Shown here piece after piece: positions 54,469 to 63,502 of a stretch of DNA of 64,000 bases (position 1 is the stretch's first letter; each line of letters opens with the position of its first letter). The notes under the pieces were generated by a model. That model was not told where the DNA came from and searched no databases. It saw only the letters and a list, made by a program, of their open reading frames with translations. The translations under genes were made by a program, and so were the position numbers. This DNA is from Mesorhizobium australicum WSM2073 (GTDB lineage: Bacteria > Pseudomonadota > Alphaproteobacteria > Rhizobiales > Rhizobiaceae): NCBI RefSeq assembly GCF_000230995.2, contig NC_019973.1, forward strand, positions 310,001-374,000, given 5' to 3'.

Positions 54469-55712
54469 GCGCGCGCATGAAGCTCGGTGTCTTCCTGTGG
54501 GCGACGGGCCATCACATCGCCGCCTGGCGCCATCCCAAGACGCATGTGACCGCTGGCATCGACATCGATCACTACATCGCACTGGCGCGCACGGCGGAAG
54601 CCGCCAAGTTCGACATGATCTTCTGCGAGGACGCCGCCGGCCTGCGCGAGGCCAATGTCGGCATCGCCAGCCAGACGTCGCGCTCGATCGGCTTCGAGCC
54701 GATCAGCCTGCTTTCGGCGCTGGCCGTCCAGACCACCCGCATCGGCCTCGTGTCCACGGCATCGACCAGCTACAACGAGCCTTACGGCCTGGCGCGGACC
54801 TTCCTGTCCCTCGACCATCTGAGCGGCGGCCGGGCCGGCTGGAATCTGGTCACGTCGGCCAGCCCGATCGAAGCCGCCAATTTCGGTGCGACGGGCCTCA
54901 AGCCTCACGCCGACCGCTATGAGCGGGCGCGTGAGTTCGCCGAGGTTGTCACCGGGCTGTGGCACGGCAAAGCATCAGGCCATGTCGGCCAGAGTTTTTC
55001 GGTGCGCGACCCGCTCGATCTGCCGTCTTCGCCACAGGGCGCGCCTGTCATGGTCCAGGCCGGCGCCTCGGATGTCGGCCGTGACCTCGCCGCCCGCACC
55101 GCCGACGTGGTGTTCACGGCCGCACAGACCTTCGAGGAGGCGAAGGCCTTCTACGACGACCTCAAGGGGCGCATGGCGGCCCATGGGCGCGAGCCCGACG
55201 ACATCAAAATCATGCCCGGCGTCGCGCCCGTGGTGGCGGAAACCGAGGCCGAAGCGCGCGAGAAATTCGAGGAACTGCAGGAACTTATCCCGGACGATGT
55301 CGGCGTAACGCTGCTGTCCAGCTATCTCAGCATCTCCGACCTCTGGCGCTATCCGATCGACGGACCGCTGCCCGAACTGCCCGAGAGCGAGGGCATGAAA
55401 AGCCGCCAGGCCCTGGTCGTCGAGCAATCGCGCCGCGACGGTCTTTCCATTCGCCAGCTAGCGCGGCATTTCGCCGGGGCGCGCGGGCATTGGCGCATCG
55501 TCGGGACAGCGGCCCAAGTCGCGGACGAGTTGCAGGCGCGGTTCGAAGGCGGTGCCGCCGACGGCTTCAACGTCATGCCCGCTTATTTCCCTGGCGAGCT
55601 CGATGCCTTTGCCGCGCTGGTGGTGCCGGAACTGCAGCGGCGTGGCCTATTCCGCATGGAGTATGAAGGCACCACGCTGCGTGCGCATCTGGGCTTGAAG
55701 CGACCGAGCTAG
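54465..55712 (+). CDS. LLM-class flavin-dependent monooxygenase, second copy
   Basis: A 415-residue NtaA/SnaA/DszA-type flavin monooxygenase of normal length. FLWATGHHIAAWRHP near 8-22, TASTSYNEPYGLARTFLSLDHLSGGRAGWNLVT (from about 92; contains the RAGWN motif) and FSVRDPLDLPSSPQGAP near 175-191 are typical. With the first copy it may act on an N-, S- or ring-containing compound such as a purine or pyrimidine derivative; that link rests only on position. Its stop shares bases with the convergent xdhC stop (CTAG). Confidence 0.9.
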   Translation: MSARMKLGVFLWATGHHIAAWRHPKTHVTAGIDIDHYIALARTAEAAKFDMIFCEDAAGLREANVGIASQTSRSIGFEPISLLSALAVQTTRIGLVSTASTSYNEPYGLARTFLSLDHLSGGRAGWNLVTSASPIEAANFGATGLKPHADRYERAREFAEVVTGLWHGKASGHVGQSFSVRDPLDLPSSPQGAPVMVQAGASDVGRDLAARTADVVFTAAQTFEEAKAFYDDLKGRMAAHGREPDDIKIMPGVAPVVAETEAEAREKFEELQELIPDDVGVTLLSSYLSISDLWRYPIDGPLPELPESEGMKSRQALVVEQSRRDGLSIRQLARHFAGARGHWRIVGTAAQVADELQARFEGGAADGFNVMPAYFPGELDAFAALVVPELQRRGLFRMEYEGTTLRAHLGLKRPS

Positions 55713-56719
55713 CCGGCCATCGCCTTGCCATGCGGAGCGTGATGCCCTGGGTTCGAGGCCGCCCCGTGCACGACTAGAGCCGTCATGATCTCGGCGGCCG
55801 CCAGTGCGGCGATCACCTGCGGGCGCTTGTCCTTGACGGCGTCGCCGCCGATCGGCGAGACGAGCCGGGCAAATTCAGTCTCCGCGCCGTCCGCCGATTT
55901 TAGGAACCAGTTTCTGAATGTCGCCTTCTTGGTCTTCGAGCCGATCATGCCGACATAGGCAGCGTCGCCGCGTTTCAGTGCTTCGGCGACGATCAGGAAA
56001 TCGAGCGCGTGGTCATGGGTGAGGATGGCGAAGGCGGTGCCGGCCGGGGCGTTGCGCACCTCGGCTTCCGGCATCGGCGTCAGCCGCGTCTCGATGGTTT
56101 CCGGCATGCCTTCCAGCGCCTCGGCCCGCGTCTCGATGACGACACCGTGCACGGGAAGAAGCGCTACCGTAGACGCGAGCGCCTGGCCGACATGGCCGCC
56201 GCCGAAGATGTAGACGTGCGGCAGATGGGCTTCCTCGGCTTCCGCCGCCGCAACCAGTTCGGCGGCCAGCGCTGCATCGACCAGCCGGATCAGCACCTCG
56301 ACGCGCCCGCCACAGCACTGGCCGATCTCCGGCCCAAGCGGCACATCGAGCGTGGCGCAGATTTCGTCGACTTCGATGCGGGTTCCCCTCCCCCTCGAGG
56401 GGAGGGTGGCGGCGAAGCCGCCGGGTGGGGTCGTTGCGGCAGTGCTCGACCCCCTTGCGGTGCCTCCTGCGAGGACCCCCTCTGGCCGCTTCGCGGCCAT
56501 CTCCCCCTCGAGGGGGGAGATGAGCATCTGCCTGGCTCTGTCGATCGCCATGTATTCGAGCTGACCACCGCCGATCGTGCCAAAGATCGCCGCAGGCGAA
56601 ACAAGCATGAAAGCGCCCTTCTCACGCGGCGTCGAGCCCTTGGTACCGGCCACTTCGACCAGGGCAAGTCGCGCGGCGCTGCCGAGAAAGGTTTTCAAGC
56701 TTTGCACGTTCGAGTTCAT
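55709..56719 (-). CDS. xdhC: Xanthine dehydrogenase accessory factor XdhC, with a repeat-encoded insertion
   Basis: A 336-residue XdhC, the molybdenum cofactor carrier/sulfurating chaperone for XdhB. The N-terminus has LVEVAGTKGSTPREKGAFMLV near 19-39 and PEIGQCCGGRVEVLIR near 144; the C-terminal Rossmann half has YIFGGGHVGQALAS and VGMIGSKTKKATFR. Between DRARQM and DEICATLDVPLG about 47 residues are encoded by a palindromic intergenic-type element (see repeat at 56383-56523), keeping the frame open. The element makes it longer than typical XdhC. It is the last gene of the minus-strand uraH-xdhA-xdhB-xdhC set, 63 bases after xdhB. Confidence 0.9.
   Translation of the reverse strand: MNSNVQSLKTFLGSAARLALVEVAGTKGSTPREKGAFMLVSPAAIFGTIGGGQLEYMAIDRARQMLISPLEGEMAAKRPEGVLAGGTARGSSTAATTPPGGFAATLPSRGRGTRIEVDEICATLDVPLGPEIGQCCGGRVEVLIRLVDAALAAELVAAAEAEEAHLPHVYIFGGGHVGQALASTVALLPVHGVVIETRAEALEGMPETIETRLTPMPEAEVRNAPAGTAFAILTHDHALDFLIVAEALKRGDAAYVGMIGSKTKKATFRNWFLKSADGAETEFARLVSPIGGDAVKDKRPQVIAALAAAEIMTALVVHGAASNPGHHAPHGKAMAG
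56383..56523. repeat. Palindromic element inserted in frame in xdhC
   Basis: CCCCTCGAGGGG (56391-56402) and TCTCCCCCTCGAGGGGGGAGA (56500-56520, near-perfect dyad) sit at the ends. Inside, GGCGGC/GCCGCC (56408-56422) and GGCCGC/GCGGCC (56484-56498) form hairpins, and the two halves are roughly inverted copies. On the xdhC strand it is translated as SPLEGEMAAKRPEG, a linker, then PPGGFAATLPSRGRG. These features fit a RIME-like mobile palindrome. Confidence 0.8.
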
Positions 56720-56782
56720 GGTTCACGCTTCCCGAATGCAAAATATAGGCTTTTTCGGCTGGGATTGCACGTTTGCCGGCCT

Positions 56783-59146
56783 TCAGGCGCCAGCCTTGAC
56801 CTCTTTCTTCAACCGCTCGATCGCCATCAGCACGCGTTCGGGGGTCGCCGGCGCGTCGAGGCGCGGGCAGATCTTGTGGTCGGCGACGCTGGCCACGGCA
56901 TCCGACAGCGCATGCAGCACTGCCATGCCATGCGGCAGCGGTGGCTCGCCGACCGCCTTGGAGCGATGGATGGTCGGCTCATAGGCCTGCGACCAGTCGG
57001 TCAGCGCGACGTTGAAGATCTTCGGCCGGTCCGAGGCCAGCGGGATCTTGTAAGTCGAGGGCGCATGGGTGCGCAGCCGGCCCTTGTCGTCCCACCACAG
57101 TTCCTCGGTGGTCAGCCAGCCCATGCCCTGGATGAAGCCGCCCTCGACCTGGCCGAGGTCGATGGCCCGATTCAGCGAACGGCCACAGTCGTGCAGGATA
57201 TCGGCGCGCTCGACGACATACTCGCCGGTCAGCGTGTCGACCGACACTTCGGCGCAGGCCGCGCCATAGGCATAGTAGTAGAAGGCGTGGCCCTGGCCCT
57301 TGCCGCGGTCCCAGTGAATCTTCGGCGTCTTGTAGAAGCCGGCGGCCGAGAGCTGCACACGCGCGATGTAGGCCTGCTTGACCAAATCGTTGAAGCTGAC
57401 TTCCTGGTTGCCGACGCGCACCCGGTTGGGCAGGAACACCACCTGGTCGACAGGTATCTGATATCTCTCGGCGGCGAAGTCGGTCAGCCGCTGGCGGATC
57501 TGGCGCGCCGCGTTCTGCGCCGCCATGCCGTTGAGGTCGGCGCCCGAGGACGCCGCCGTCGGCGCGGTGTTGGGCACCTTGGCGGTTGTGGTGGCGGTGA
57601 TCTTCACGCGGTCGAGGTCGATCTGGAACTCCTCGGCCACGACCTGCGCCACCTTGAGGTGCAGGCCCTGCCCCATTTCGGTGCCGCCATGGTTCATGTG
57701 CACCGAACCATCGGCATAGACATGGACCAGCGCCCCGGCCTGGTTGGACTCGGTCTTGGTGAAGGAGATGCCAAACTTGACCGGCGTCAGCGCCAGGCCG
57801 CGCTTGACGAAGCGGCTGTTGGCGTTGAACGCGGAAATCTCGCGGCGGCGGCGCGCATAGCTGGCGCTCTCTTCCAGTTCCGCCACGATGCGCTGGATGA
57901 TGCAGTCCTCGACCTTCTGGTGATAGGGCGTGACGCAGCGCGCGCCGATCGCCTCCATCGAGTCATAGAAATTCAGCTTGCGGATTTCGAGCGAATCCTT
58001 GCCGACCGCGAAGGCGACCTCGTCGATGACCCGCTCGGCGCCGATCATGCCTTGCGGGCCGCCGAAGCCGCGGAAGGCGGTGTTGGAGACGGTGTTGGTG
58101 TAGAGCGGCGCCGACTTGGCCAACACCGCGGGATAGAAATACGCGTTGTCGCAGTGGAACAGCGCGCGGTCGCCGACCGGGCCGGACAGGTCGGCGGAAA
58201 AGCCGCAGCGCAAGGCATAGGTGAAATCGACGCCGAGGATGTTGCCCTCGTCGTCGAAGCCGACCTCGTAGTCGATGGCGAAATCGTGCCGCTTGCCGGT
58301 GGCGGTCATGTCCTCGTCGCGGTCGAGCCGGACCTTGACCGCCCGCTTCAGCTTCTTGGCGGCGATGGCGGCGATCGCGGCGCACTGGTTGGCCTGCGTT
58401 TCCTTGCCGCCGAAGCCGCCGCCCATGCGGCGCACCTCCACCGTCACCGCGTTGCTCGGCACGCCGAGCGTGTGGGCGACCAGATGCTGCGTCTCGCTCG
58501 GCCCTTGCGTCGAACAGTAGACGGTCACCTCGTCGTCCTCGCCGGGGATGGCGAGCGACACCTGGCCTTCGAGATAGAAATGGTCCTGGCCGCCAAGCCA
58601 CATGCGGTTCTTGATGCGGCGGGGGGCTGCCTGGATTGCGGCGGCCGCATCGCCACGCTTCAGGATCAGCGGCGTCGTGACCTGCTTGTCCCTGGTCGGA
58701 TCAAGGTCCCATATGTCGATGAGGGCAGGGAGCTCGTCATACTCGATCCCAGCCAGGCGCACGGCGCGACGCGCCGCCTCGCGCGTCTCGGCAATGACCG
58801 CGAAGATCGGTTGCCCGAAGAACTGCACCTTGCCTTCCGCCAGCACCGGATCGTCATGCATGTTGCTGGGCGAGACATCGTTCTCGCCCGGCACGTCGGC
58901 ATAGGTCAGCACGTCGACGACGCCAGGGGCCGCGCGCACCGCCGAGAGATCGACGCTCTTCAGAACGCCATGGGCCACCTTGGACAGGCCAAGACCGACA
59001 TGCAGCGTGCCGGCCGGCTCCGGCATGTCGTCGATATAGACGGCGCCGCCGCTGACATGCTTGTGGGCGGAATCGTGCCGCTGGTCGGTGGCGACGCCGC
59101 CGACGATCTTCTCGGCCTTGAGGTTTGATGGTGCGTGCTTGTTCAT
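56783..59146 (-). CDS. xdhB: Xanthine dehydrogenase molybdenum-binding subunit XdhB
   Basis: A 787-residue large subunit that binds the molybdopterin cofactor and oxidises hypoxanthine/xanthine to urate. GGGFGGKETQANQ near 245-257, RDEDMTATGKRHDF near 275-288, AFRGFGGPQGMIGAE near 360-374, HMNHGGTEMGQGLH near 480-493 and SSGADLNGMAAQNAA near 528-542 are family signatures. ATG 59146 overlaps the xdhA stop (ATGA). It pairs with XdhA to form the dehydrogenase. Confidence 0.96.
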   Translation of the reverse strand: MNKHAPSNLKAEKIVGGVATDQRHDSAHKHVSGGAVYIDDMPEPAGTLHVGLGLSKVAHGVLKSVDLSAVRAAPGVVDVLTYADVPGENDVSPSNMHDDPVLAEGKVQFFGQPIFAVIAETREAARRAVRLAGIEYDELPALIDIWDLDPTRDKQVTTPLILKRGDAAAAIQAAPRRIKNRMWLGGQDHFYLEGQVSLAIPGEDDEVTVYCSTQGPSETQHLVAHTLGVPSNAVTVEVRRMGGGFGGKETQANQCAAIAAIAAKKLKRAVKVRLDRDEDMTATGKRHDFAIDYEVGFDDEGNILGVDFTYALRCGFSADLSGPVGDRALFHCDNAYFYPAVLAKSAPLYTNTVSNTAFRGFGGPQGMIGAERVIDEVAFAVGKDSLEIRKLNFYDSMEAIGARCVTPYHQKVEDCIIQRIVAELEESASYARRRREISAFNANSRFVKRGLALTPVKFGISFTKTESNQAGALVHVYADGSVHMNHGGTEMGQGLHLKVAQVVAEEFQIDLDRVKITATTTAKVPNTAPTAASSGADLNGMAAQNAARQIRQRLTDFAAERYQIPVDQVVFLPNRVRVGNQEVSFNDLVKQAYIARVQLSAAGFYKTPKIHWDRGKGQGHAFYYYAYGAACAEVSVDTLTGEYVVERADILHDCGRSLNRAIDLGQVEGGFIQGMGWLTTEELWWDDKGRLRTHAPSTYKIPLASDRPKIFNVALTDWSQAYEPTIHRSKAVGEPPLPHGMAVLHALSDAVASVADHKICPRLDAPATPERVLMAIERLKKEVKAGA

Positions 59147-60627
59147 CAGGCCGCCTCGCTGCGTGATACCTGGAACGGCGCCTTGGTGCCGGTGGTTTCC
59201 ACGTAAAAGCGCAACAGAAGGTTCTTCGCCGCCAAAGCTCGGTATTCGGCGGTTGCGCGCATATCGGTCAGCGGGGTGAAATCGCTGGCATAGCAGGCCA
59301 TAGCCGCTTCCACCGTCACTTCGGTCCAGGCCTTGCCGAGCAGCGCCTTTTCGACAGAGGACGCCCGCTTCGGCGTTGCCGCCATGCCGCCATAGGCGAT
59401 GCGGATATCGGCTACCGTGCCGTCCTTGGCCAAGGCCAGATAAAAGGCGCCAAGGGTCGCGCTGATGTCCTCGTCGCGGCGTTTGGTGACCTTGTAGACG
59501 GCGAACTTTGTCCCCTTTACCGGCACCGGCACATGCACGGCCTCGACGAACTCGCCTGGCTGGCGGTCCTGCTTGCCATAGGCGATGAAGAAATCCTGCA
59601 ACGGGATCGTGCGCCGTGTCTTGCCCCTGCGCAATGTCAGCCGTGCACCGAGCGCAATCAACGGTGGCGGCGTGTCACCTATCGGCGAGCCGTTGGCGAC
59701 GTTGCCACCGATCGTGCCCATGTTGCGGACCTGTTCGCCGCCGATGCGGTCGAACAACGGCCCCAATGCCGGGATGCGTTTCGACAGCGTCGAAAAGGCT
59801 TCGGTGTAGGTGACGCCGGCGCCAATCGATATGACACCATTGTCTTCCGTGACGGTGCAAAGCCCCGGCAGATTGCCGATGAAGATCGCCGGCGAGATGT
59901 CGCGCATCTGCTTGGTCACCCACAGACCAACGTCGGTCGAACCGGCTACGACGGTGGCGGTCGGCTCTTTTTCGAAGACAGCTGCGAAATCGTCGGCATC
60001 GGCCGGCACAACCAGCCGCGTCCCGCCGGCGCCGATCTCGACCCTGGCGCCATCGTGCAACGCCTGCAGCCGTGTGGTGATGTCCCGGCGCTCCGCCGCC
60101 AAGGGGTCCTTCGCCACCTTGCCGTAGCTCGATATGGCGTGCGCGGCGCGCATGATCGCCTCATAGCCGGTGCAGCGGCAGAGATTGCCTTGCAAGGCTT
60201 TTTCGATGGCCGCGCCCGAAGGGTCCGGTGACTTCATCCACAAGCCGTAGAGCGACATGACGAAACCCGGCGTGCAGAAGCCGCATTGCGAGCCATGGAA
60301 ATCGACCATAGCCTGCTGGACCGGATGCAACTGGCCAGCTTCGCCGCGCAGGTGCTCGACCGTCACGACATGGGTGCCGTCGAGCGAGCCCAGAAAGCGA
60401 ATGCAGGCATTGATGCTTTCATAGACCAGTCCGGTGGCCGAAAGTCTGCCGATCAGCACCGTGCAGGCGCCGCAATCGCCCTCGGCGCAGCCTTCCTTGG
60501 TGCCGCGCAGCGAACGGTCGAGCCGCAGCCAGTCGAGCAGGGTCGCGTCAGGCGTCACGGATGACAGCGCGACATCCCTGCCATTCAGAATGAAGCGGAT
60601 TTCGTTGCGGATATTGCCCTTGGCCAT
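59146..60627 (-). CDS. xdhA: Xanthine dehydrogenase Fe-S/FAD subunit XdhA
   Basis: A 493-residue small subunit. The N-terminal plant-type [2Fe-2S] ferredoxin domain has Cys47, Cys52 and Cys55 in GCAEGDCGACTV; the second cluster domain has CGFCTPGFVMSLYGL near 120 and GNLCRCTGYEAI near 150. The FAD domain (about 190-490) includes GGEQVRNMGTIGGNVANGSP near 295-314. It passes electrons from the Mo centre to NAD. It starts 3 bases after the uraH stop. Confidence 0.96.
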   Translation of the reverse strand: MAKGNIRNEIRFILNGRDVALSSVTPDATLLDWLRLDRSLRGTKEGCAEGDCGACTVLIGRLSATGLVYESINACIRFLGSLDGTHVVTVEHLRGEAGQLHPVQQAMVDFHGSQCGFCTPGFVMSLYGLWMKSPDPSGAAIEKALQGNLCRCTGYEAIMRAAHAISSYGKVAKDPLAAERRDITTRLQALHDGARVEIGAGGTRLVVPADADDFAAVFEKEPTATVVAGSTDVGLWVTKQMRDISPAIFIGNLPGLCTVTEDNGVISIGAGVTYTEAFSTLSKRIPALGPLFDRIGGEQVRNMGTIGGNVANGSPIGDTPPPLIALGARLTLRRGKTRRTIPLQDFFIAYGKQDRQPGEFVEAVHVPVPVKGTKFAVYKVTKRRDEDISATLGAFYLALAKDGTVADIRIAYGGMAATPKRASSVEKALLGKAWTEVTVEAAMACYASDFTPLTDMRATAEYRALAAKNLLLRFYVETTGTKAPFQVSRSEAA

Positions 60628-60630
60628 GCC

Positions 60631-61005
60631 TCAGCTCCCCCTGTAGGTGGAATAGCCGTATGGCGAGATCAGCAATGGTACATGATAGTGCAGCGCCTGC
60701 GCCATGCCGAAGCGGATCGGCACGCTATCGAGGAAGGCAGGCTCGGGCAGCTTCGTTCCTTGGCCGCGCAGATAGTCGCCGGCCGCGAACACCAGTTCGT
60801 ATTCGCCGATGCGGAAGTCGGCACCGGCCAGCAGCGGCGCATCGCAGCGGCCGTCGGCATTGGTGACGACCGTCTTCAGAAGCGTGCGGGCCAAACCCTC
60901 GAGACGGTAGAGCGCGATGGACAATCCAGCCGCCGGCCTGCCGGTCGCGGTATCCAGGACATGGGTCGTCAGACGCCCACCATCGGCTTTCGATGTCTCT
61001 GCCAT
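60631..61005 (-). CDS. uraH: 5-hydroxyisourate hydrolase
   Basis: A 124-residue transthyretin-related protein that hydrolyses 5-hydroxyisourate to OHCU. The family His/Arg/Ser motifs are [16 protein letters not shown] near 12-27, the C-terminus [18 protein letters not shown] (the YRGS signature is the hallmark) and [15 protein letters not shown] region. ATG 61005 has GGGAGG upstream; the extra residues from 61035 are not family-like. It is the first gene of uraH-xdhA-xdhB-xdhC and diverges from the fused allantoinase gene across about 200 bp. Confidence 0.94.
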   Translation of the reverse strand: MAETSKADGGRLTTHVLDTATGRPAAGLSIALYRLEGLARTLLKTVVTNADGRCDAPLLAGADFRIGEYELVFAAGDYLRGQGTKLPEPAFLDSVPIRFGMAQALHYHVPLLISPYGYSTYRGS

Positions 61006-61128
61006 TGGCCGCCTCCCATTTTCCAATACGAACAAATTGGCCGGTACAATCGAGCACTACTGATGAATTGTGCGCCAATTAAAGGCGATGCATAAGTCCC
61101 GGTCGAGCGGAGTGCGACAAAAACACTT

Positions 61129-61141
61129 TCAAAAATTTTGA
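61129..61141. promoter_or_regulatory. Perfect T-N11-A dyad upstream of the fused allantoinase gene
   Basis: TCAAAA-A-TTTTGA is a perfect dyad matching the T-N11-A pattern of LysR-type binding sites. It lies 68 bases before the likely ATG of the allantoinase gene, in the 204-bp divergent gap shared with uraH. The gap also has ACAAT...ATTGT dyad halves at 61048-61071. Similar AT-rich text (ACTTTCAAAAA) occurs before puuD/lysR. Confidence 0.5.
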
Positions 61142-61209
61142 GGGGAATGCGAGAAGCACCCTTTCGATATCCTGATCATACTTCCGGTGATGCCGGGCGC
61201 GGAGGGACG

Positions 61210-62628
61210 ATGCGTTACAGCAGGGACATGCGTGGCTACGGAGCCAATCCGCCGGATCCGAAATGGCCTGGCGGCGCGCATGTCGCCGTGCAGTTCGTCG
61301 TCAACTACGAAGAGGGCGGCGAGAACTGCGTGCTCCACGGTGACAAAGCTTCTGAAGCCTTCCTGTCCGAGATCGTCGGCGCGGCGCCCTGGGTGGGCCA
61401 GCGCCACTGGAACATGGAATCGATCTACGAGTATGGGGCGCGGGCCGGCTTCTGGCGGCTGCTGCGCCTGTTCAGCGAAGAGCAAGTGCCTGTCACCTGC
61501 TATGGCGTCGCCACGGCGCTCGCGCGCTCACCCGACCAGGTCACGGCGATGCAGGAAGCCGGCTGGGAAATCGCCTCGCACGGGTTGAGATGGATCGACT
61601 ACCGCGACCACGACGCCGAGGACGAGCGCCGCGACCTCGAAGCGGCGATCAAGCTGCACTACGAGGTGACCGGCCAGCGCCCGACCGGCTGGTATACGGG
61701 CCGCACATCGATCAACACGGTGCGGCTGGTGGCGGAGGAAGGCGGCTTCGACTACGTCTCGGACACCTATGACGACGAGCTGCCCTACTGGTTCGAGCAT
61801 GAGGACGGCACGCAGCTTATCATCCCCTATACGCTCGACGCCAACGACATGCGCTTTGCCACACCGCAAGGCTTCAACTCGGGCGACCAGTTCTTTGCGT
61901 ATTTGAAGGACAGTTTCGATACGCTCTATGCCGAGGGCAAGGCCGGCCGGCCGCGCATGATGAACATCGGCCTGCATTGCCGCCTGGTCGGGCGGCCGGG
62001 CCGGGTGGCGGCGCTGAAACGCTTCGTCGATTATGTCAAATCGCACGACAAGGTCTGGCTGGCGCGGCGTATCGACATCGCCAAGCACTGGCAGGAAAAC
62101 CACCCCTATCAGCCGGCCGCGCTACGCCCCTCGAAGATGGAATTCGAGACGTTCGTTCACAGCTTCGGCGGCGTTTTCGAACATTCGCCCTGGATCGCCG
62201 AGCGGGCCTACGAGCTGGAGCTCGGCCCGGCGCACGACACGGCGGGCGGCCTCCACAATGCGCTTTGCCGCATCTTCCGTTCCGCCAGTGAGACCGAACG
62301 GCTCGGCGTGCTCAACGCCCATCCCGACCTCGCCGGCAAGCTGGCCAAGGCCAGGCGACTGACGGCGGAATCGACCAGGGAACAGGCTTCCGCCGGTCTC
62401 GACGCGCTGACAGACAAGGAACGCGAACTGTTCTCCAAGCTCAACGCCGCCTACGTCACCACCTTCGGCTTTCCCTTCATCATCGCGGTGAAAGGCAAGA
62501 CAAAGGAGGAAATCCTCGCCGAATTCGAAGCCCGCATCGGCAACAGCCGCGGCGTCGAATTCGAAACCGCCTGCAAACAGGTCGAGCGCATCGCGCTGCT
62601 GCGCCTCAAGGACATGCTTCCACAATAG
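61210..62628 (+). CDS. puuE: Bifunctional allantoinase (PuuE type) / OHCU decarboxylase
   Basis: A 472-residue fusion. Residues 1-305 form the cofactor-independent PuuE allantoinase of the polysaccharide deacetylase fold (YGANPPDPKWPGGAHVAVQF at 10-29; IASHGLRWIDY at 121-131; NIGLHCRLVGRPGR at 252-265). Residues 318-472 are OHCU decarboxylase, with HSPWIAERAYE (325-335), NAHPDLAGKLA (369-379) and FGFPFIIAVKG (419-429). The first half makes allantoate from allantoin; the second makes S-allantoin from OHCU. ATG 61210 directly follows GGAGGG at 61201; an ATG at 61138 adds an unlike leader. Confidence 0.95.
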   Translation: MRYSRDMRGYGANPPDPKWPGGAHVAVQFVVNYEEGGENCVLHGDKASEAFLSEIVGAAPWVGQRHWNMESIYEYGARAGFWRLLRLFSEEQVPVTCYGVATALARSPDQVTAMQEAGWEIASHGLRWIDYRDHDAEDERRDLEAAIKLHYEVTGQRPTGWYTGRTSINTVRLVAEEGGFDYVSDTYDDELPYWFEHEDGTQLIIPYTLDANDMRFATPQGFNSGDQFFAYLKDSFDTLYAEGKAGRPRMMNIGLHCRLVGRPGRVAALKRFVDYVKSHDKVWLARRIDIAKHWQENHPYQPAALRPSKMEFETFVHSFGGVFEHSPWIAERAYELELGPAHDTAGGLHNALCRIFRSASETERLGVLNAHPDLAGKLAKARRLTAESTREQASAGLDALTDKERELFSKLNAAYVTTFGFPFIIAVKGKTKEEILAEFEARIGNSRGVEFETACKQVERIALLRLKDMLPQ

Positions 62629-62638
62629 GTTTGAACCC

Positions 62639-63502
62639 ATGGATACGATCAGGATGCCCGAGCGAACCTATTATGCCCCAAAGGGCGGCCATTCTGGCCA
62701 GAGCGAACTTCTGACCGGCCGCGCCGTCTTCACCGAAGCCTATGCGGTCATCCCCAAGGGCGTGATGCAGGACATCGTTACCAGCGTCCTGCCGTTCTGG
62801 GACAAGACCCGTGTCTGGATCCTGTCACGGCCGCTGTCCGGTTTCGCCGAGACGTTTTCGCAATACATCGTCGAGGTCGCGCCAGGCGGCGGCAGCGAGC
62901 GGCCGGAGCCCGATGCCGGCGCCGAAGGCGCCCTGTTCGTGGTCGAGGGCGAGCTGACGGTTCTGCTCGACGGCATGAAACATGTGTTGCGCCCCGGCGG
63001 TTTTGCCTTCCTGCCGCCGGCCAGCGGCTGGACAGTCCGCAACGAAGGCAAGGCGGCTGTCCGCTTCCACTGGATACGCAAGGCTTATGAGGCGGTCGAC
63101 GGCCTCGAGATTCCGCAAGCCTTCTTCACCAACGAACAGGAGATCGCGCCGACGCCGATGCCCGGCACCGAGGGCCGCTGGGCAACGACGCGGTTCGTCG
63201 ATCCCGCCGATCTGCGCCACGACATGCACGTGACCATCGTCACGCTCGAGCCGGGCGCGGTCATTCCGTTCGCCGAGACGCATGTCATGGAACATGGGCT
63301 CTATGTGCTCGAAGGCAAGGCTGTCTATCGGCTCAACCAGGACTGGGTCGAGGTCGAGGCGGGCGACTATATGTGGCTGCGCGCCTTCTGCCCGCAGGCC
63401 TGCTATGCCGGCGGCCCCGGCAAATTCCGCTATCTGCTCTACAAGGACGTCAATCGGCACGCCAAGCTCGGCGGGGCCGGCATCGCGAAGCGGACGTCAT
63501 GA
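62639..63502 (+). CDS. (S)-ureidoglycine aminohydrolase
   Basis: A 287-residue bicupin enzyme that removes ammonia from (S)-ureidoglycine to give (S)-ureidoglycolate (AllE/YlbA family). Landmarks are PERTYYAPKGGHSGQSELLTGRA near 8-30, ALFVVEGELTVLLDG near 99-113, HVMEHGLYVLEGKAVYRLNQDW near 219-240, and the C-terminal CPQACYAGGPGKFRYLLYKDVNRH. The metal ligand set (E, H, H, Q region) is in the second cupin. It follows the allantoinase fusion by 10 bases and its TGA overlaps the next start by 4. Confidence 0.92.
   Translation: MDTIRMPERTYYAPKGGHSGQSELLTGRAVFTEAYAVIPKGVMQDIVTSVLPFWDKTRVWILSRPLSGFAETFSQYIVEVAPGGGSERPEPDAGAEGALFVVEGELTVLLDGMKHVLRPGGFAFLPPASGWTVRNEGKAAVRFHWIRKAYEAVDGLEIPQAFFTNEQEIAPTPMPGTEGRWATTRFVDPADLRHDMHVTIVTLEPGAVIPFAETHVMEHGLYVLEGKAVYRLNQDWVEVEAGDYMWLRAFCPQACYAGGPGKFRYLLYKDVNRHAKLGGAGIAKRTS

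Noticed and set aside
56009..59128. A 1039-codon open frame antisense to xdhB and xdhC
   Set aside because: It is the shadow of high-GC codon bias on the other strand; it has no family character, and xdhB and xdhC are clearly the genes.
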